Notes: generated by a model from the sequence alone, not told the origin. Numbered from the stretch's first letter, positions 25,713-36,678 are shown. The stretch is 64,000 nt of DNA from Limonium bicolor (GCA_023374045.1 CM041776.1:278296039-278360038), one strand, 5' to 3'. A program made the numbers and translations.

Positions 25713-26316
25713 GTTTCTGGAGATATTTCTTGGGGTTTGAGGAATGGAGATTCGAAACTGATCTGGAATTGTAATTTCATCCCATCTTAGACTTTGGGGG
25801 ACAAAAACTGTTGGTCTTTCTACATCTAATTGCAGAAGTACAGTTTCATCTCGAATAGGAATAAGAGATCTGTTGATTCTGGGGTTTAATTAAGGATACA
25901 TTAGTCGATAATAAATCCGAAAAATGATAGTGAAGTTTTTTTTATAATAGTTCGAATTCATCTCCTTGAAGGTGAACATCCAGAACAAGGGAATCTTGAA
26001 TTAATGAATCTGAAAGATCTACTGAAAATTTTGGACAACAATTGAAGAAGATAGGTCCATTACAAACGTTTGTTTGAATCATAGCTAATAGGAAAGAGTT
26101 ATATCTTTTAAGTCTCTTATCTCTTAAAGCCATAAATATTGGAGCATCAATTCCCTGACGAAAAAGTGGTTTTATTGCCACTTGAATCATTCCGTAATGG
26201 GCGTGTCTATAACCCTGTTGTAGGTACTTGAATATGGAACTTCGAGAGAGAAGAGGAATGGTTTGGTATTGTTGTTGTATACTTAGGGTATCTTCATGAC
26301 TTTTGACTGAGAGAGC
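25713..26316 (-). pseudogene. Endogenous pararetrovirus, piece 4: movement-protein domain
   Basis: The open stretch at 25942-26190 contains RYNSFLLAMIQTNVCNG and a PKFSVDLSDSLIQDSLVLDV segment. This is the pattern of the central beta-rich core of caulimovirid movement proteins of the 30K superfamily, which act at plasmodesmata. The domain separates this element from ordinary Ty3/Gypsy elements. Frameshifts or stops lie on both sides, and the piece ends at the border with LTR-like segment E. The N-terminal part of the viral polyprotein is not found elsewhere in the window. Confidence 0.72.
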
Positions 26317-27442
26317 TGAAATACCCAGGAAATTCTAAGCTAGGAATAATATAGGAATAATATAGTATATGGTTTGAGTGACATGTCTGAGGTTAGTTAA
26401 AGTGGCCCAGGGAATTAATCTTTTCGTTAAGGTGTTTTGTATTTTGGTAACATTTGCATTTACGGATTTAACCATGTTTCGAATGCTATATATTATGGTA
26501 TTATTTCTCTCTCCTGATTTCTCTGGGTTATTAAATCCCGCAATACTTTTTAGAATAATTTCTCCAACTTATTTTAAGTATTCAGAGTTCAAATTCTATT
26601 TGACTACTCAAAGTATTATCCTGTTAACTCTCCTTATTCCTCTCGCAGCATTTATATTACTGGTATTACCTTTAATTTTTCAACGGGTTGTTCTTTCCTT
26701 TGTTAAACCTTTAAAATTATTTACAATATATCTTTCTCTTCTATATTATTTCTCGTTTCTGATTTATTCCTTCCGGAATTATTTCATCAATCTTCTTTTA
26801 CTGATTTCCCTAATTTATCAAGATTTATCCTTTAGAGATATTTTAAATTCCAGAAGTTGGAACTCCTTCTTAATTATATTAATTGTATTTCCTTTAATCC
26901 TTAATTAGTTTATTCTCATTTGTTACTCAAATAATTTTATTTAAGGGTTGATTCCTCTTCACTTCTCCCCATCCTCAATACGCCGCTCTTGTGTTTACAC
27001 TCTGTTTTGTTTTCACGTTCTTCTTCTTCAAACCCTTGGTGATTTCTCGTTGGTTCCGTCGAGGTCTGATTATTCCCTGGTGTCCAGTTGGTAGACTGTC
27101 GGGTAAAGTATTCTACTTAGTTGTTTAGTTATCTATTCGTTGCTTGGTGAATTCTGATTGTGAATTTTGGTTACCTAGACTCCGATTACATCGACGAGTG
27201 CTATCAATAGTCCGGAGCAGTTGGGCTCTTGAGGGATTTGGTTGTTCCAGGTAAATTCTATGCTCAATGGTTTTGATTGTGGTTTTGCGAAATATTGGAA
27301 AAGGGTTCGTTGTGCTTTTATCTCGGTTATGGTTTGAGGATTTGGGATTATTCCCCACGTTTTGGAATTGAGGAATTGGATTGAGATTGTGGTGTTTCAA
27401 TTGTGGTTTTGGGAGTCTTTCACAGGTTGTATTCTGTTGTTT

Positions 27443-27639
27443 GGGAGCCCATAGGTGCTCCCCATTATTGTTATTATTTGCGCTGCACACATTGTTGCAG
27501 TTAAGCTCTATGATCTACTCTATGTTACTGCTGTTTCATAGGGGGTGTGCACACTTAAGGACTTAGGGTGAGGTGGTTGTTTGACGGTCCCATAGGTGAC
27601 TGTCCTGGAATTGTTGTTTGGGGTCCCATAGGTGACCCC
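27443..27639 (+). repeat. Three hairpins with constant loop CCATAGGT and different stems
   Basis: GGGAGC/GCTCCC at 27443-27462, GACGGTC/GACTGTC at 27583-27604 (one G-T pair) and GGGGTC/GACCCC at 27620-27639 all enclose the identical loop CCATAGGT. Two are preceded by TTGTTTG or a close variant. A fourth, degenerate copy (TTTCATAGGGGG) lies near 27535. Confidence 0.85.
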
Positions 27640-28320
27640 GTGTTCGGAATCGTGGTTATTACTTCCTGTTGAAAGCTCCCTACTGCGTTTTCGGTATTGA
27701 TATGTTTTCTGGAGATTCAATAACTATTCAGTAAACCTTCTCATCTGATTGATAAAGGCAAATGTGTTCTAAAATGTATTTTACAGCTTGAGGTGGAATT
27801 TACTCAGTTTTTCTGATTTGTGCGATCCTTTCTGTGTTTTTGTCTATGTTTTATGATCGCAGGTATTGATGACTAATTGTGGGATCGGGACGGCGAATCA
27901 CGTAGTTTAGGGACCACGTAATAATAAGGCGATGTCTTGAATTTCAGTGTTTTAGAGATGTTGTTATGTTCTCAAGGTTTTTATACATTAACGTTATTTT
28001 GCTTCCGCGTAATTTGAAAGTTAACTTTGGTTTTTAATGTTGTTTAGTTCATTAGCCTGAGCACCCATGGGTATTGGGTGTGGCGGTAATGCCCTGGACG
28101 TTTTGAGATCCGCTGCTATATTGAAGGTTATGTGCATTTGAGTTTTTGGTTAACTAAGTTAATTGCTCTTTGAATCAGTTTTATCAAGTTTATGGTTGTA
28201 TTGAGTTTTATTAACTACTTCTTCTGCTCGAGAGATTCTCTTGTTGTTATTACGTTTTGCATAAGTGTTTCTAACGGTTTTTGGGTTCTATTTCTGTATT
28301 TAAAACTGCACTTAAGGACC

Positions 28321-28648
28321 TGTCCGAACGTCCGTCCGGACATCAATGTTCGGACAGGCCCCGAATGTTTCAAGTGTTTTCTTCGTTTGGCTGTGTCCGA
28401 ACATATGTCCGAACTTCTAAGTTCGGAGATCATGACATGCGAGGAGGTTGGCGGAAGTCTCGACCTATGTCCGAACATGCAAGTCCGGACCAATGTTCGG
28501 ACCACGTAAGGATTTTTCCGGAGTTTTAAAGTTCGACTTGTGTCCGAACTTCAAAGTCCGGACACAAGTTCGGACATTTGGTTTTCCGCAGTCTATTTCT
28601 CTTCGGCTTGTGTCCGAACTTGCCATGTCTGGACACAAGTTCGGACCA
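28321..28648 (+). repeat. TGTCCGAAC/GTTCGGAC palindromic array in segment E
   Basis: About five units in which TGTCCGAAC or TGTCCGGAC faces GTTCGGACA or GTCCGGACA, with spacers of unrelated sequence. Overlapping small open frames here are by-products of the repeats. Confidence 0.85.
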
Positions 28649-28761
28649 ACTTTGTTTTGCTCTTCTAGGACTCGTTTGGAGTCCGTTTTTAATGCCGTTT
28701 GCGCCGTTAGATTTGTATTTTCATAAGCTATGTTTTGAGGTAAAAATACAGGGTGTTACAA

Positions 28762-31700
28762 TGTAACACCCCTACTACGCACATAACACTAAATGAAATC
28801 GCAGCGGAAATAAATAACTAAACAGTAACCAACGCTTCGGTGTTACAACGCCGTCAACCACCCACGTGGTTGACAAGGCAGAATAAATACAAGTGTACCG
28901 GTCTGATGATCAGACTCCCGAGCATAAAACTAAACCATAAATGCATCATATACAATACCGAGTGTTTACATAAATCCTTCACTGTATCGCACCACTGTTA
29001 ACTGTCACAACCAAGTATATAACACGCCACGGGAGCACAGGCGCATCCCGGGCCAACAACCAAAAGTACTCAAAATAAACTACATCCTAGGATCTAGAGC
29101 CACTCCGCTTCTTCGATCCTCATCCTGCAGTAAAAGAAATATGGATCCCCCGAGGGGGTCAGCAACCCTTGGCTGGTATGGTTAACGCGCAGCCCATCGG
29201 CTACCGGGATACGCGCAACTAATTGTCATGATAACATGGCATTCATTTATATACATAACGTAACATAACATATGGCTTAGCATCAATGGTGCACAGCACA
29301 ACAACACATACACAGTGGATTTTCATTCCACGATAACAACCACAAGGGTCAAATAACAAAAGAGCCTAGAGAATGATTCACCCTCATGTTAAGCTCGTTA
29401 AACACACTCATTACCGTTCTGTTAGACGAACGAGTAACTTAAGTCACAGATGGTTCGGGTTTAGTGACCCGAACACACCACACAAACACATGTTCCCACT
29501 AAACCGATCATAAGTCAGAATAGGTAAGCTTTGGAGGAAGCTAGCGGGAGATCGAACGCCAAATTAAGGAGAACAATCTTAACAACATAAGAGTCGAATC
29601 TGATTCAGATATCTACTCTTAACTTACATGCATGACCGGACAACCGGATTCCTCACTTCCCAGTTAACATTTGTTAGAAGTTCATAGTGGAACTTAACAA
29701 CCAGTACACAATAAGTGGTAAGTCATGTTAGACACACACAAGGGAAATGAGTCACATCATAACATCACAATAATATGAACAACTGTAAACTCATTACATG
29801 TTTAGATCTTATAACGTCATAAACACACAGAAAAAAAAAACATACAACACACAAGCCGGTGTAAACCGGTAGGCAACAGACTGCAAGAAAACCATACCTT
29901 GGTCCTTGCCTTGATTTGTTTCCACCGTAGGTCACTCCTATACATGATTCAAGAATGTCGGTTAATTAACTTAATTAACCTCCAAATTTACTAAGTGTTT
30001 AACATAATTATTTGACATGTTTAATGTCTAACTTTACCCTAGGTTACCTTCATTATACACCCTAGGGTTAACTACATAAGTCACATTCTTTTTTTCTTTT
30101 TTTTTTAAAAGTTTTGGTATGTCCGACCCACCGTCCGACCCACAACTGGGTCGGACCCTTCCAGTGGTTTTTGGGTCTGAAGAACCTTACCTTGTCCGAC
30201 CCATGTCCGACCCAACCTTCTGGGTCGGACCATTCCAGAGACATGTCCGACCCACGTCCGACTCACTCGACTGGGTCGGACCATTACAGAGAATTTCATC
30301 GACCTCAGAACATCCATGTCCGACCCATGTCCGACCCACCCTTCTGGGTCGGACCATTACAGAACATTTTACCGCCTTATAAACATGCCCGTCCGACCCA
30401 CGTCCGACTCACTCGACTGGGTCGGACCATTCCAGAACATTTTCCCTCCTTTGAAATATGACCGTCCGACCCATGTCCGACCCACCCTTCTGGGTCGGAC
30501 CATTCCAGAACAATTTCCTAACGTCTAACAGAGGCTGTCCGACCCAAAACTGGGTCGGACCCCTGGGTCGGACGTCCTCTAAACTTACCCAAATTTGTCA
30601 AATCCTCACCAAACTTCTCCTAAAGCCTCTTAATGCTTCCTAACAACATTTGGTACCCTTATATCCACATACAACATCCATGAACTCATTTTCTAATTCC
30701 TTAAGCCTTTACTTATTTCCTTGTAAAATTCCTTAACACTTATGTTATTTCCTCCTTAGTTTCCCAATGGTATTTCATACCTATGATAACCACTATCCCA
30801 AATGCTTTCTCCTCATTTTAACATCATCTCCCAAGCATCATTTCTCACAACTAACTCCTTATGTCTTTCTTGAAATCCCTTTTTCAAATTCACACTTCCT
30901 CCTTATTTTACCAAACTTTGCCAAAGTCTTTACCTAAGTCCAAAATGACTTTGGTACATACTAAAACCTCAAGCTCATGCCTAAGTCCTTGTTACATCCT
31001 AAATCACCTTAATGCATGTTTCTTTCACAAGAACAACACTTAACCAATCTAAACACCTCTTAACTTATCAAACTCATTTTAACTCTTAGAACTTCTCATT
31101 TATTACCTAAATTTTGACATAGGTTCTCCTAGAACATTACTGAACCAAAACACATTGTTTTTACCAACCAACAACCAAGAACACTAAAAATCCATCAAGC
31201 ACTTATTATACACAAACTCCACTCATAAAGCACTACATCACAATATAGTGCATAATTTAAATTGCATGGCACTTAGGCCCTTAAATGACATGGCTCTTAG
31301 GCCCTTAAGATGCATAAATCATAAACACTGAATTTCCACAATATATTTGCCTTTGACCTGCAAATACACTCCACAACACATATGCCTTTTACTAAGCTCT
31401 TGAGAACACGTCATTCACCATTTGCTCTTTAGGTAGTTTTAACAAGCATTATAAGCTCATTTCTCCTAAGGCATTTAAACAACATTAGGTTAGTAGATTT
31501 ACCTCTTTTCCAAACAACTTCTTTCTTGTTTCCTTTAAAAACCGGTAGGGTATCTGATTCTTTGACAAGTTCTAAACAATATACAAACATTATAATGAGT
31601 ATTCAAGCTATAAGCTTCATCTCATTGTAAACCCTAATTTTACATTGTTTCAAAAACATTAATGTAGTTGTTTTACCTTGCTCTTTGAAGAGAGTTTGAA

Positions 31701-32787
31701 TATCTAACAAGAGAGGACTCCACCTAGTCCATGAAGTGTTGGAAAGAAGCTAGAACAAGGTCACACAAAGAGCTCCTTCAATATGTATTTTCGGTTACAA
31801 CAAAAACATGAAGGAAATGGAGTTTTTATTTGAGATTCCTTACCTAGAAGCAAAGGAGAGTAACAATATGTAAAAATACAAGCTCAAGCTCCTTCAATGG
31901 TGGAACTCCATGGCACCGAAATGGTGGTCTTGGAATTTTAAGAAGATAGAAATGAAGAGCTTGATGAGAGGAAGAGATTGGTGGTGTTTGTTTTTGATTT
32001 GGACAAGTGAGCAAGATTTTACAAGAGATCAAAGAAGAGGTTTAATGGAGGTGGTGTGGTATTACCGTGGAAGAGAAGGAAGAAGAGAGGTGGAGCCGTG
32101 TGAATACAAGGAAAGAAATGAGAGAATGAGATAGAATTACCTTTTTAAAGATATTTGTAGTAATAAAGTAAAAGTAAGTTTAATTAGTTTTCCTTATTTA
32201 CTTAATGTGTTAACAAGAGAGTGGTGAGTCACCACACTTAAGAAAACCGGCCCCCATTAGTATTTAGGGGTAATATAGTCTTTATTTGTCAATTTAATTA
32301 CTTATACAAACATATGTTACAAAATAGCTTATAAAAATCACTATTCATGAAACAAGGCACATAGAAGTGAAATTTTTGATTTCCCCTTGATATAGACATC
32401 CAAATGTGATACTATATAGTACACATATATATTTAAGAGTAACGATGGACATCTAGCCACTCAAAACTCATTTACAAGACAATTTTTCAAAAATGTGCTT
32501 TAAGACTCCTTAAAGCACATTTTGTGTTTAAACTTGTTTTCAAGCTTGGTTTTCTTTGGTAATTGGTTTAATATGTTCATTAGCACATAACTAAGATCTT
32601 GGTAAGTTCATTAGGTCTTAACCAAGCTTACCCCAAGCTTAGAGCACATTTTGGCCTTTATTGACCTTAAAGCACACCTTGTGTTTTCTTTTGTTTAAAT
32701 TTGTTTACTAATGTTTCTAAGACTCTTTTTAGTCTTAATATCCATATTTAAGTGTTTAAACAATATATTAAGGTTTGGGGTATTTCA
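28762..32787 (-). mobile_element. 3' LTR of Ty3/Gypsy chromovirus 'B' (4026 bp)
   Basis: On the minus strand it starts TGAAATACCCCAAACC directly after a polypurine tract and ends GGGGTGTTACA at 28762. Landmarks: donor-like AAG|GTAA (GT at 31675-31676), palindrome array 30120-30573, C/G-clamp hairpin 29147-29158, acceptor-like CAG|G (AG at 29125-29126), TCAGACCG 28899-28906, covarying hairpin 28853-28874 and TTTCCGCTG 28802-28810. The 60 bases before the C/G-clamp are clearly homologous to element A (GTTGCGCGT, CGGTAGC, GGGCTGCG and ACCATACCAGC in order). Confidence 0.85.
30120..30573 (-). repeat. Seven-unit GTCCGACCCA/TGGGTCGGAC palindromic array in LTR B
   Basis: Units start near 30120, 30194, 30243, 30317, 30391, 30464 and 30536. 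Each has one or two GTCCGACCCA motifs facing TGGGTCGGAC, usually followed by CATTCCAGA or CATTACAGA, as in the array of LTR C. The long Ser-Asp-Pro-rich open frames over this region are repeat artefacts. Confidence 0.9.
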
Positions 32788-32823
32788 ATCTACCCCCTTA
32801 AAAGAACTTTGCCCTCAAAGTTC
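32788..32823 (-). promoter_or_regulatory. Polypurine tract and stem-loop of element B
   Basis: On the minus strand GAACTTTG pairs with CAAAGTTC around AGGG (32804-32823). TTTTAAGGGGGTAGAT follows and abuts the LTR. Compared with element A, one base pair of the stem has changed from C-G to T-A on both sides. Confidence 0.8.
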
Positions 32824-32911
32824 ATACTTCCACATATCCTAAATATTAGAACACGGGAATACTTATAAACAATACTTCCATACATCATTAACAACACACT
32901 TACATAACATT

Positions 32912-33104
32912 GGACACAAGGTCCATACAACATAACATCGGGTACATAACATTGGACACAAGGTCCATACAACATCATCCACATCATTCAGACACAACGG
33001 TCTGTAACATAACAACATAACATAGACGATGTATTCAAATACACGTCGTACACACATAACCGAAACGGCTCTACCCCCCTTAAAAGGGGTACGCCCCGTA
33101 CCCT
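32912..33104 (-). repeat. 3' untranslated hairpins and second polypurine motif of element B
   Basis: Two copies of GGAC-loop-GTCC (32912-32924, 32954-32966) and one CAGAC-loop-GTCTG (32989-33004) form small hairpins. A second polypurine motif, TTTTAAGGGGGGTAGAG on the minus strand (33069-33086), follows. It abuts a GGGTACG/CGTACCC hairpin just after the pol stop codon. Confidence 0.75.
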
Positions 33105-33117
33105 ATACACATAAGGA

Positions 33118-34237
33118 CTAAGAAGTAAACAATGACGGGTACTTCGCCTTCATTTTATCTTCCAGCTCCCAAGTGGCCTCCTCAACGTCCTGGTTAGACC
33201 AAAGAACTTTCACCAGTCTCACAGACTTATGGCGAGTGTCTCGAGTCTTAGTATCCAGAATCCGTACCGGAGTCTCCACTGATCGCATGGTTGGCTCTAA
33301 AGTTAGCCTTTCAGGCTGAAGCACATGAGACGGATGAGGCATATACTTCTTCAACTGGGACACATGAAATACATCATGTACCTTGCCCAGCTCGGCGGGT
33401 AGATCTAGTCTATAGGCTACCGGGCCGATCCGCTCCGTCACAACATAAGACCCCACATATTTTGGGCTCAACTTGCCCTTCTGGCCAAAACGAAATACTC
33501 CCTTCATGGGGGATACTCTCAAAAAATACCTGATCGCCCACGGCGAACTCCAGGTCACGTCTGCGCACATCTGCGTACGACTTCTGTCTATCCTGAGCTG
33601 CTTTCATGTTAGCCCGGATCTGGCGAACTTCTGCCTGAACTTGTTCAAGATATTCTGGTCCTATAATGACCGTCTCACTCGACTCATCCCAGCATAAAGG
33701 CGTGCGGCATGGTCTACCGTACAAGGCCTGGAAGGGAGACATCTTGATCGAAGCATGATAACTGTTGTTGTAACTAAACTCGATCAGATGTAACTTATCA
33801 ATCCAGCTGGTCTGAAAGTCAAGTGCACAAGCACGTAGCATATCCTCAAGTGTCTGAATGGTGCGCTCACTCTGACCATCGGTCTGTGGGTGAAACGCTG
33901 TACTCAATTTCAGTTCAGTACCCAATGCCTCTCGTGTAGACTTCCAATATCTGGATAAGAATCTGGTATCTCTGTCAGATACAATCGTTTTCGGTACACC
34001 ATGATGTCTTACAATTTCTTTATCAAAGAGTTCTGCCAATCTTGCCACTTTCCAGGTGTCCTTCATCGGAATGAATCGGGCCACCTTGGTCAGTCGGTCA
34101 ACTACAACCCATATCATATTCAGACCTCCCTTGTAGGCGGAAGCCCTACTACAAAGTCCTGGAGATATCATGGAACTTCCACTCAGGCACTGGCATTGGC
34201 TGTTAACACCCCATCCAACAACAACCACATATAACAA
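33118..34237 (-). pseudogene. pol: Ty3/Gypsy integrase core and C-terminal chromodomain-like region, frameshifted
   Basis: Integrase carries out cDNA strand transfer into the host genome. The readable frame from about 34130 shows WVVVDRLTKVARFIP, then VSDRDTRFLSRYW (second catalytic Asp) and HPQTDGQSERTIQTLEDML (catalytic Glu). A short deletion near 34165 shifts the frame at the first catalytic Asp. A one-base change in an A6 run near 33517 moves the rest (GQKGKLSPKYVGSYVVTERI to the stop at 33118) into another frame. The C-terminus, VKVLWSNQDVEEATWELED, is the chromodomain-like tail of Tekay/Del-type chromoviruses, which guides insertion towards heterochromatin. The zinc-binding N-terminus is replaced by an LTR fragment (34201-34308). 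Confidence 0.85.
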
Positions 34238-34308
34238 CTGCAGCGGAAACCCAACTCATCACATTACTATTCCAATGGTGTTACACGCGTTAACCACCCA
34301 CAGTACCT
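34201..34308 (-). mobile_element. LTR-end fragment inside integrase
   Basis: On the minus strand this piece reads GTGGGTGGTTAACGCGTG, then TAACACC, TTTCCGCTGC (34240-34249) and a mutated LTR end GGGGTGTTAACA. It is the last 100 or so bases of an LTR of this superfamily, including half of the covarying hairpin. It occupies the place where the integrase HHCC zinc finger should be encoded. Confidence 0.7.
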
Positions 34309-36405
34309 TTTCATACTCTTATACATCTTTGAAGCTCCGGGGTGAATCGAAGTAGTAGAACAATGGGATTCACTCAATATGCGCTCCTTCAACTCAGCGC
34401 TACTCCTAGGTATACACAATCGGCCATTCAGCCTAATCAGGTCATCATCGTGGAGTCTGAAGTCGTACTTCTGACCCTCGAATGTGCCATCAATAAGCTT
34501 CTGCCGGATCTCCAGCATATACTGATCCGTCATCTGAGCACTCCGCACCTCTTCAACCAAGCCAGTATGAGAGACTAGCGAATGGAGAGAGTGTGCTCGG
34601 CGACTCAATGCGTCAGCTACCACATTTGCCTTACCCTCTTTATATTGCAGATTAATGTCGTAGTCATTCAGAAATTCAACCCACCTTCTTTGCCTCATGT
34701 TCAACTCCTTCTGAGTGAATAAGTACTTTAAGCTCTTGTGATCAGAATAGATTGTCACACTTACCCCATACAAATAATGTCGCCATATCTTCAATGCGAA
34801 GACAATGGCACCCAATTCTAAGTCGTGGGTAGGGTAGTTCTCTTCATGCTTCTTTAGCTGACGGGAGGCGTATGCTACGACCTTCCCGTGTTGCATCAAT
34901 ACACAACCCATACCTCTACCTGATGCGTCGCAGTAGACCTCAAAACCATCTGGACCGTCTGGTATTGTCAGGACTGGTGCAGATGTCAGAGCATCCTTGA
35001 GACTCGTGAAAGAACTCTCACAGTCGACTGTCCACTCGAATGGTGCATCCTTCTTCATCAAGGAAGTCATCGGCTTCGAGACACTGGAGAAGTCCTTCAC
35101 AAACCTCCTATAATAACCTGCCAGACCGAGGAAGCTCCTGATATCGGTAACTGTCTTCGGCCTAGGCCAGGTGCGCACATCATCAATCTTTGCCGGATCA
35201 ACAGCGATCCCGGCCTCAGAAATCACATGTCCAAGAAAGGATACTTGGTCCAACCAAAATTCACATTTCGAAAACTTTGCATACAACTGATTCCTCCTCA
35301 ATGTTTGTAACACATTTCTCAGGTGGCTTTCGTGCTCACCTTTTGATTTCGAATACACAAGAATATCATCGATGAAGACTACCACTGATTTGTCCAACTG
35401 ATCTTGGAACAAACGGTTCATTAAGTCCATGAACTTAGCTGGTGCATTTGACAAGCCAAACGGCATAACTGTGAACTCATAATGCCCATACCTAGTTCTG
35501 AATGCTGTCTTTTCGATATCACTATCACGGATGGCAATCTGATGGTATCCGGAACGTAGGTCTATCTTGGAGAATATTGATGCTCCCCTCAGCTGGTCAA
35601 ATAGATCGTCGATGCGTGATAAAGGGTAACGGTTCTTCACCGTAACGGCATTCAGCTCTCGATAGTCAATACACAGGCGGAGGCTACCGTCCTTCTTCTT
35701 CACGAAGAGGACCGGCGCTCCCCATGGTGAAACACTAGGGCGGATAAAGCCCTTGTCGAGTAGGTCTCTCAGCTGCTCCTTGAGCTCTGTCATCTCTGCT
35801 GGAGCCATACGATAAGGTGCTTTCGCAATGGGTCCAGTACCCGGAACTAAGTCGATCTCAAACTCAACCTCTCGTGCTGGCGGCATGCCTGGCAGTTCCT
35901 TAGGAAATATATCAGGAAACTCCGACACTACCGGCACATCTGGGCTAAACTCAGGGTCTCTCTCTATGTCCTGGACATAGCAGAGGTATACATCACTCCC
36001 TCGTCGTAACTCACGATACATGGCCATGGCGGTGATGATCTGAGTCGAAGGCTCCCTGGGCCTCTGGCGGTATGATATGGTAACCCCAGATGGACTCCGA
36101 AGAAGCAGTCGATGCTCGGCACATAGGATTCTACCCTTGTACCGCTCCAACCAGTTCATCCCGACAATCACATCAAATCCAAGTCCGTCGAACTCTATCA
36201 GGTCGATCGGGAACTCTTCACCTCTGATTCTTACAACAGCATCTCGGTGGTAGCGGGTACACCTGATCCGCTCTTTCGATGGGAGAGTGACCAAGAAGTC
36301 TGGCATCTCTTCACCATCTAACCCTAGCCTCTTCGCAAAAGATAGCGAAATGAATGTGTGTGAGGCTCCAGAGTCGAACATGATCGATGCATCCACGCCA
36401 TTCAC
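34267..36405 (-). CDS. pol: Ty3/Gypsy protease, reverse transcriptase and RNase H (pol)
   Basis: An open frame of 712 codons from the first ATG; the same frame is open without an ATG to about 36510. Order: aspartic protease with DSGA at residues 11-14, then reverse transcriptase with [10 protein letters not shown] (catalytic Asp282), [12 protein letters not shown] and FIDD (Asp346/347). RNase H follows, with YCDAS (Asp493), Glu530, SDHKSL (Asp555) and ADALSR (Asp598). The end, from about residue 690, leads into the integrase zinc finger but runs into the inserted LTR fragment and stops. These enzymes copy element RNA into DNA in virus-like particles. Domain order and sequence fit the chromovirus (Tekay/Del-like) clade. 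All catalytic residues checked are present, so this part may still be translatable, but the element lacks intact integrase, most of gag and its 5' LTR. Confidence 0.95.
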   Translation of the reverse strand: MNGVDASIMFDSGASHTFISLSFAKRLGLDGEEMPDFLVTLPSKERIRCTRYHRDAVVRIRGEEFPIDLIEFDGLGFDVIVGMNWLERYKGRILCAEHRLLLRSPSGVTISYRQRPREPSTQIITAMAMYRELRRGSDVYLCYVQDIERDPEFSPDVPVVSEFPDIFPKELPGMPPAREVEFEIDLVPGTGPIAKAPYRMAPAEMTELKEQLRDLLDKGFIRPSVSPWGAPVLFVKKKDGSLRLCIDYRELNAVTVKNRYPLSRIDDLFDQLRGASIFSKIDLRSGYHQIAIRDSDIEKTAFRTRYGHYEFTVMPFGLSNAPAKFMDLMNRLFQDQLDKSVVVFIDDILVYSKSKGEHESHLRNVLQTLRRNQLYAKFSKCEFWLDQVSFLGHVISEAGIAVDPAKIDDVRTWPRPKTVTDIRSFLGLAGYYRRFVKDFSSVSKPMTSLMKKDAPFEWTVDCESSFTSLKDALTSAPVLTIPDGPDGFEVYCDASGRGMGCVLMQHGKVVAYASRQLKKHEENYPTHDLELGAIVFALKIWRHYLYGVSVTIYSDHKSLKYLFTQKELNMRQRRWVEFLNDYDINLQYKEGKANVVADALSRRAHSLHSLVSHTGLVEEVRSAQMTDQYMLEIRQKLIDGTFEGQKYDFRLHDDDLIRLNGRLCIPRSSAELKERILSESHCSTTSIHPGASKMYKSMKRYCGWLTRVTPLE

Positions 36406-36678
36406 TGGAAAGGTACCAGTGAGGATTGTGCCGCTCTTGCCGGCTTCTGCCTCATTGCAGACACTCAGTGTACCTCCCGTTCCGAGTGCACAGCCTAATT
36501 CATTGGCAAACTAATAAGTACTGGGTAACAACACGGTTGATATACTTCAATAACTCCACTTTATTCATTAACACCTTCTCTTTACAACATTGTTGGTTTA
36601 CATGGTTGATATAACTTAACACATACGTAACTTCCCCAACATATACTGGCTTAATACATTACAGAATTATACAAGGCT
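36406..36678 (-). other. Spacer between AlkB ORF and pol, with splice-acceptor-like sites
   Basis: About 170 bases follow the AlkB stop without coding signal. The minus strand then has AG sites at 36513-36514 and 36495-36496. From 36494 the sequence is open in the pol frame and reads [20 protein letters not shown] before the protease. This is the expected gag-protease linker. Confidence 0.55.

Larger units (their letters stand above)
26317..28760 (+). mobile_element. LTR-like segment 'E' (TGAAATACCC ... GGGTGTTACA)
   Basis: It has the same terminal sequences as the other LTRs here, in plus orientation, and is 2444 bp long. It replaces the pararetrovirus exactly at 26317. No TSD is visible and no internal region follows, because its right end lies one base from the LTR of element B. 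It contains three hairpins with the constant loop CCATAGGT (27443-27639), a GAGCACCC/GGGTGT hairpin near 28052, TCCGCTGC at about 28110 and an array of TGTCCGAAC palindromes (28321-28648). The array lies after the hairpin module rather than before it, so E may be chimeric or from another family. Confidence 0.5.

Noticed and set aside
26378..26908. 176-codon open frame, very hydrophobic
   Set aside because: AT-rich, Leu/Ile/Phe/Tyr composition expected by chance in LTR-like segment E; no recognisable family, no Kozak or intron context.
30105..30643. Overlapping open frames rich in SDPCPTH-type repeats
   Set aside because: They are translations of the GTCCGACCCA array in the LTR of element B. 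Open on both strands and several frames only because of the repeat period.
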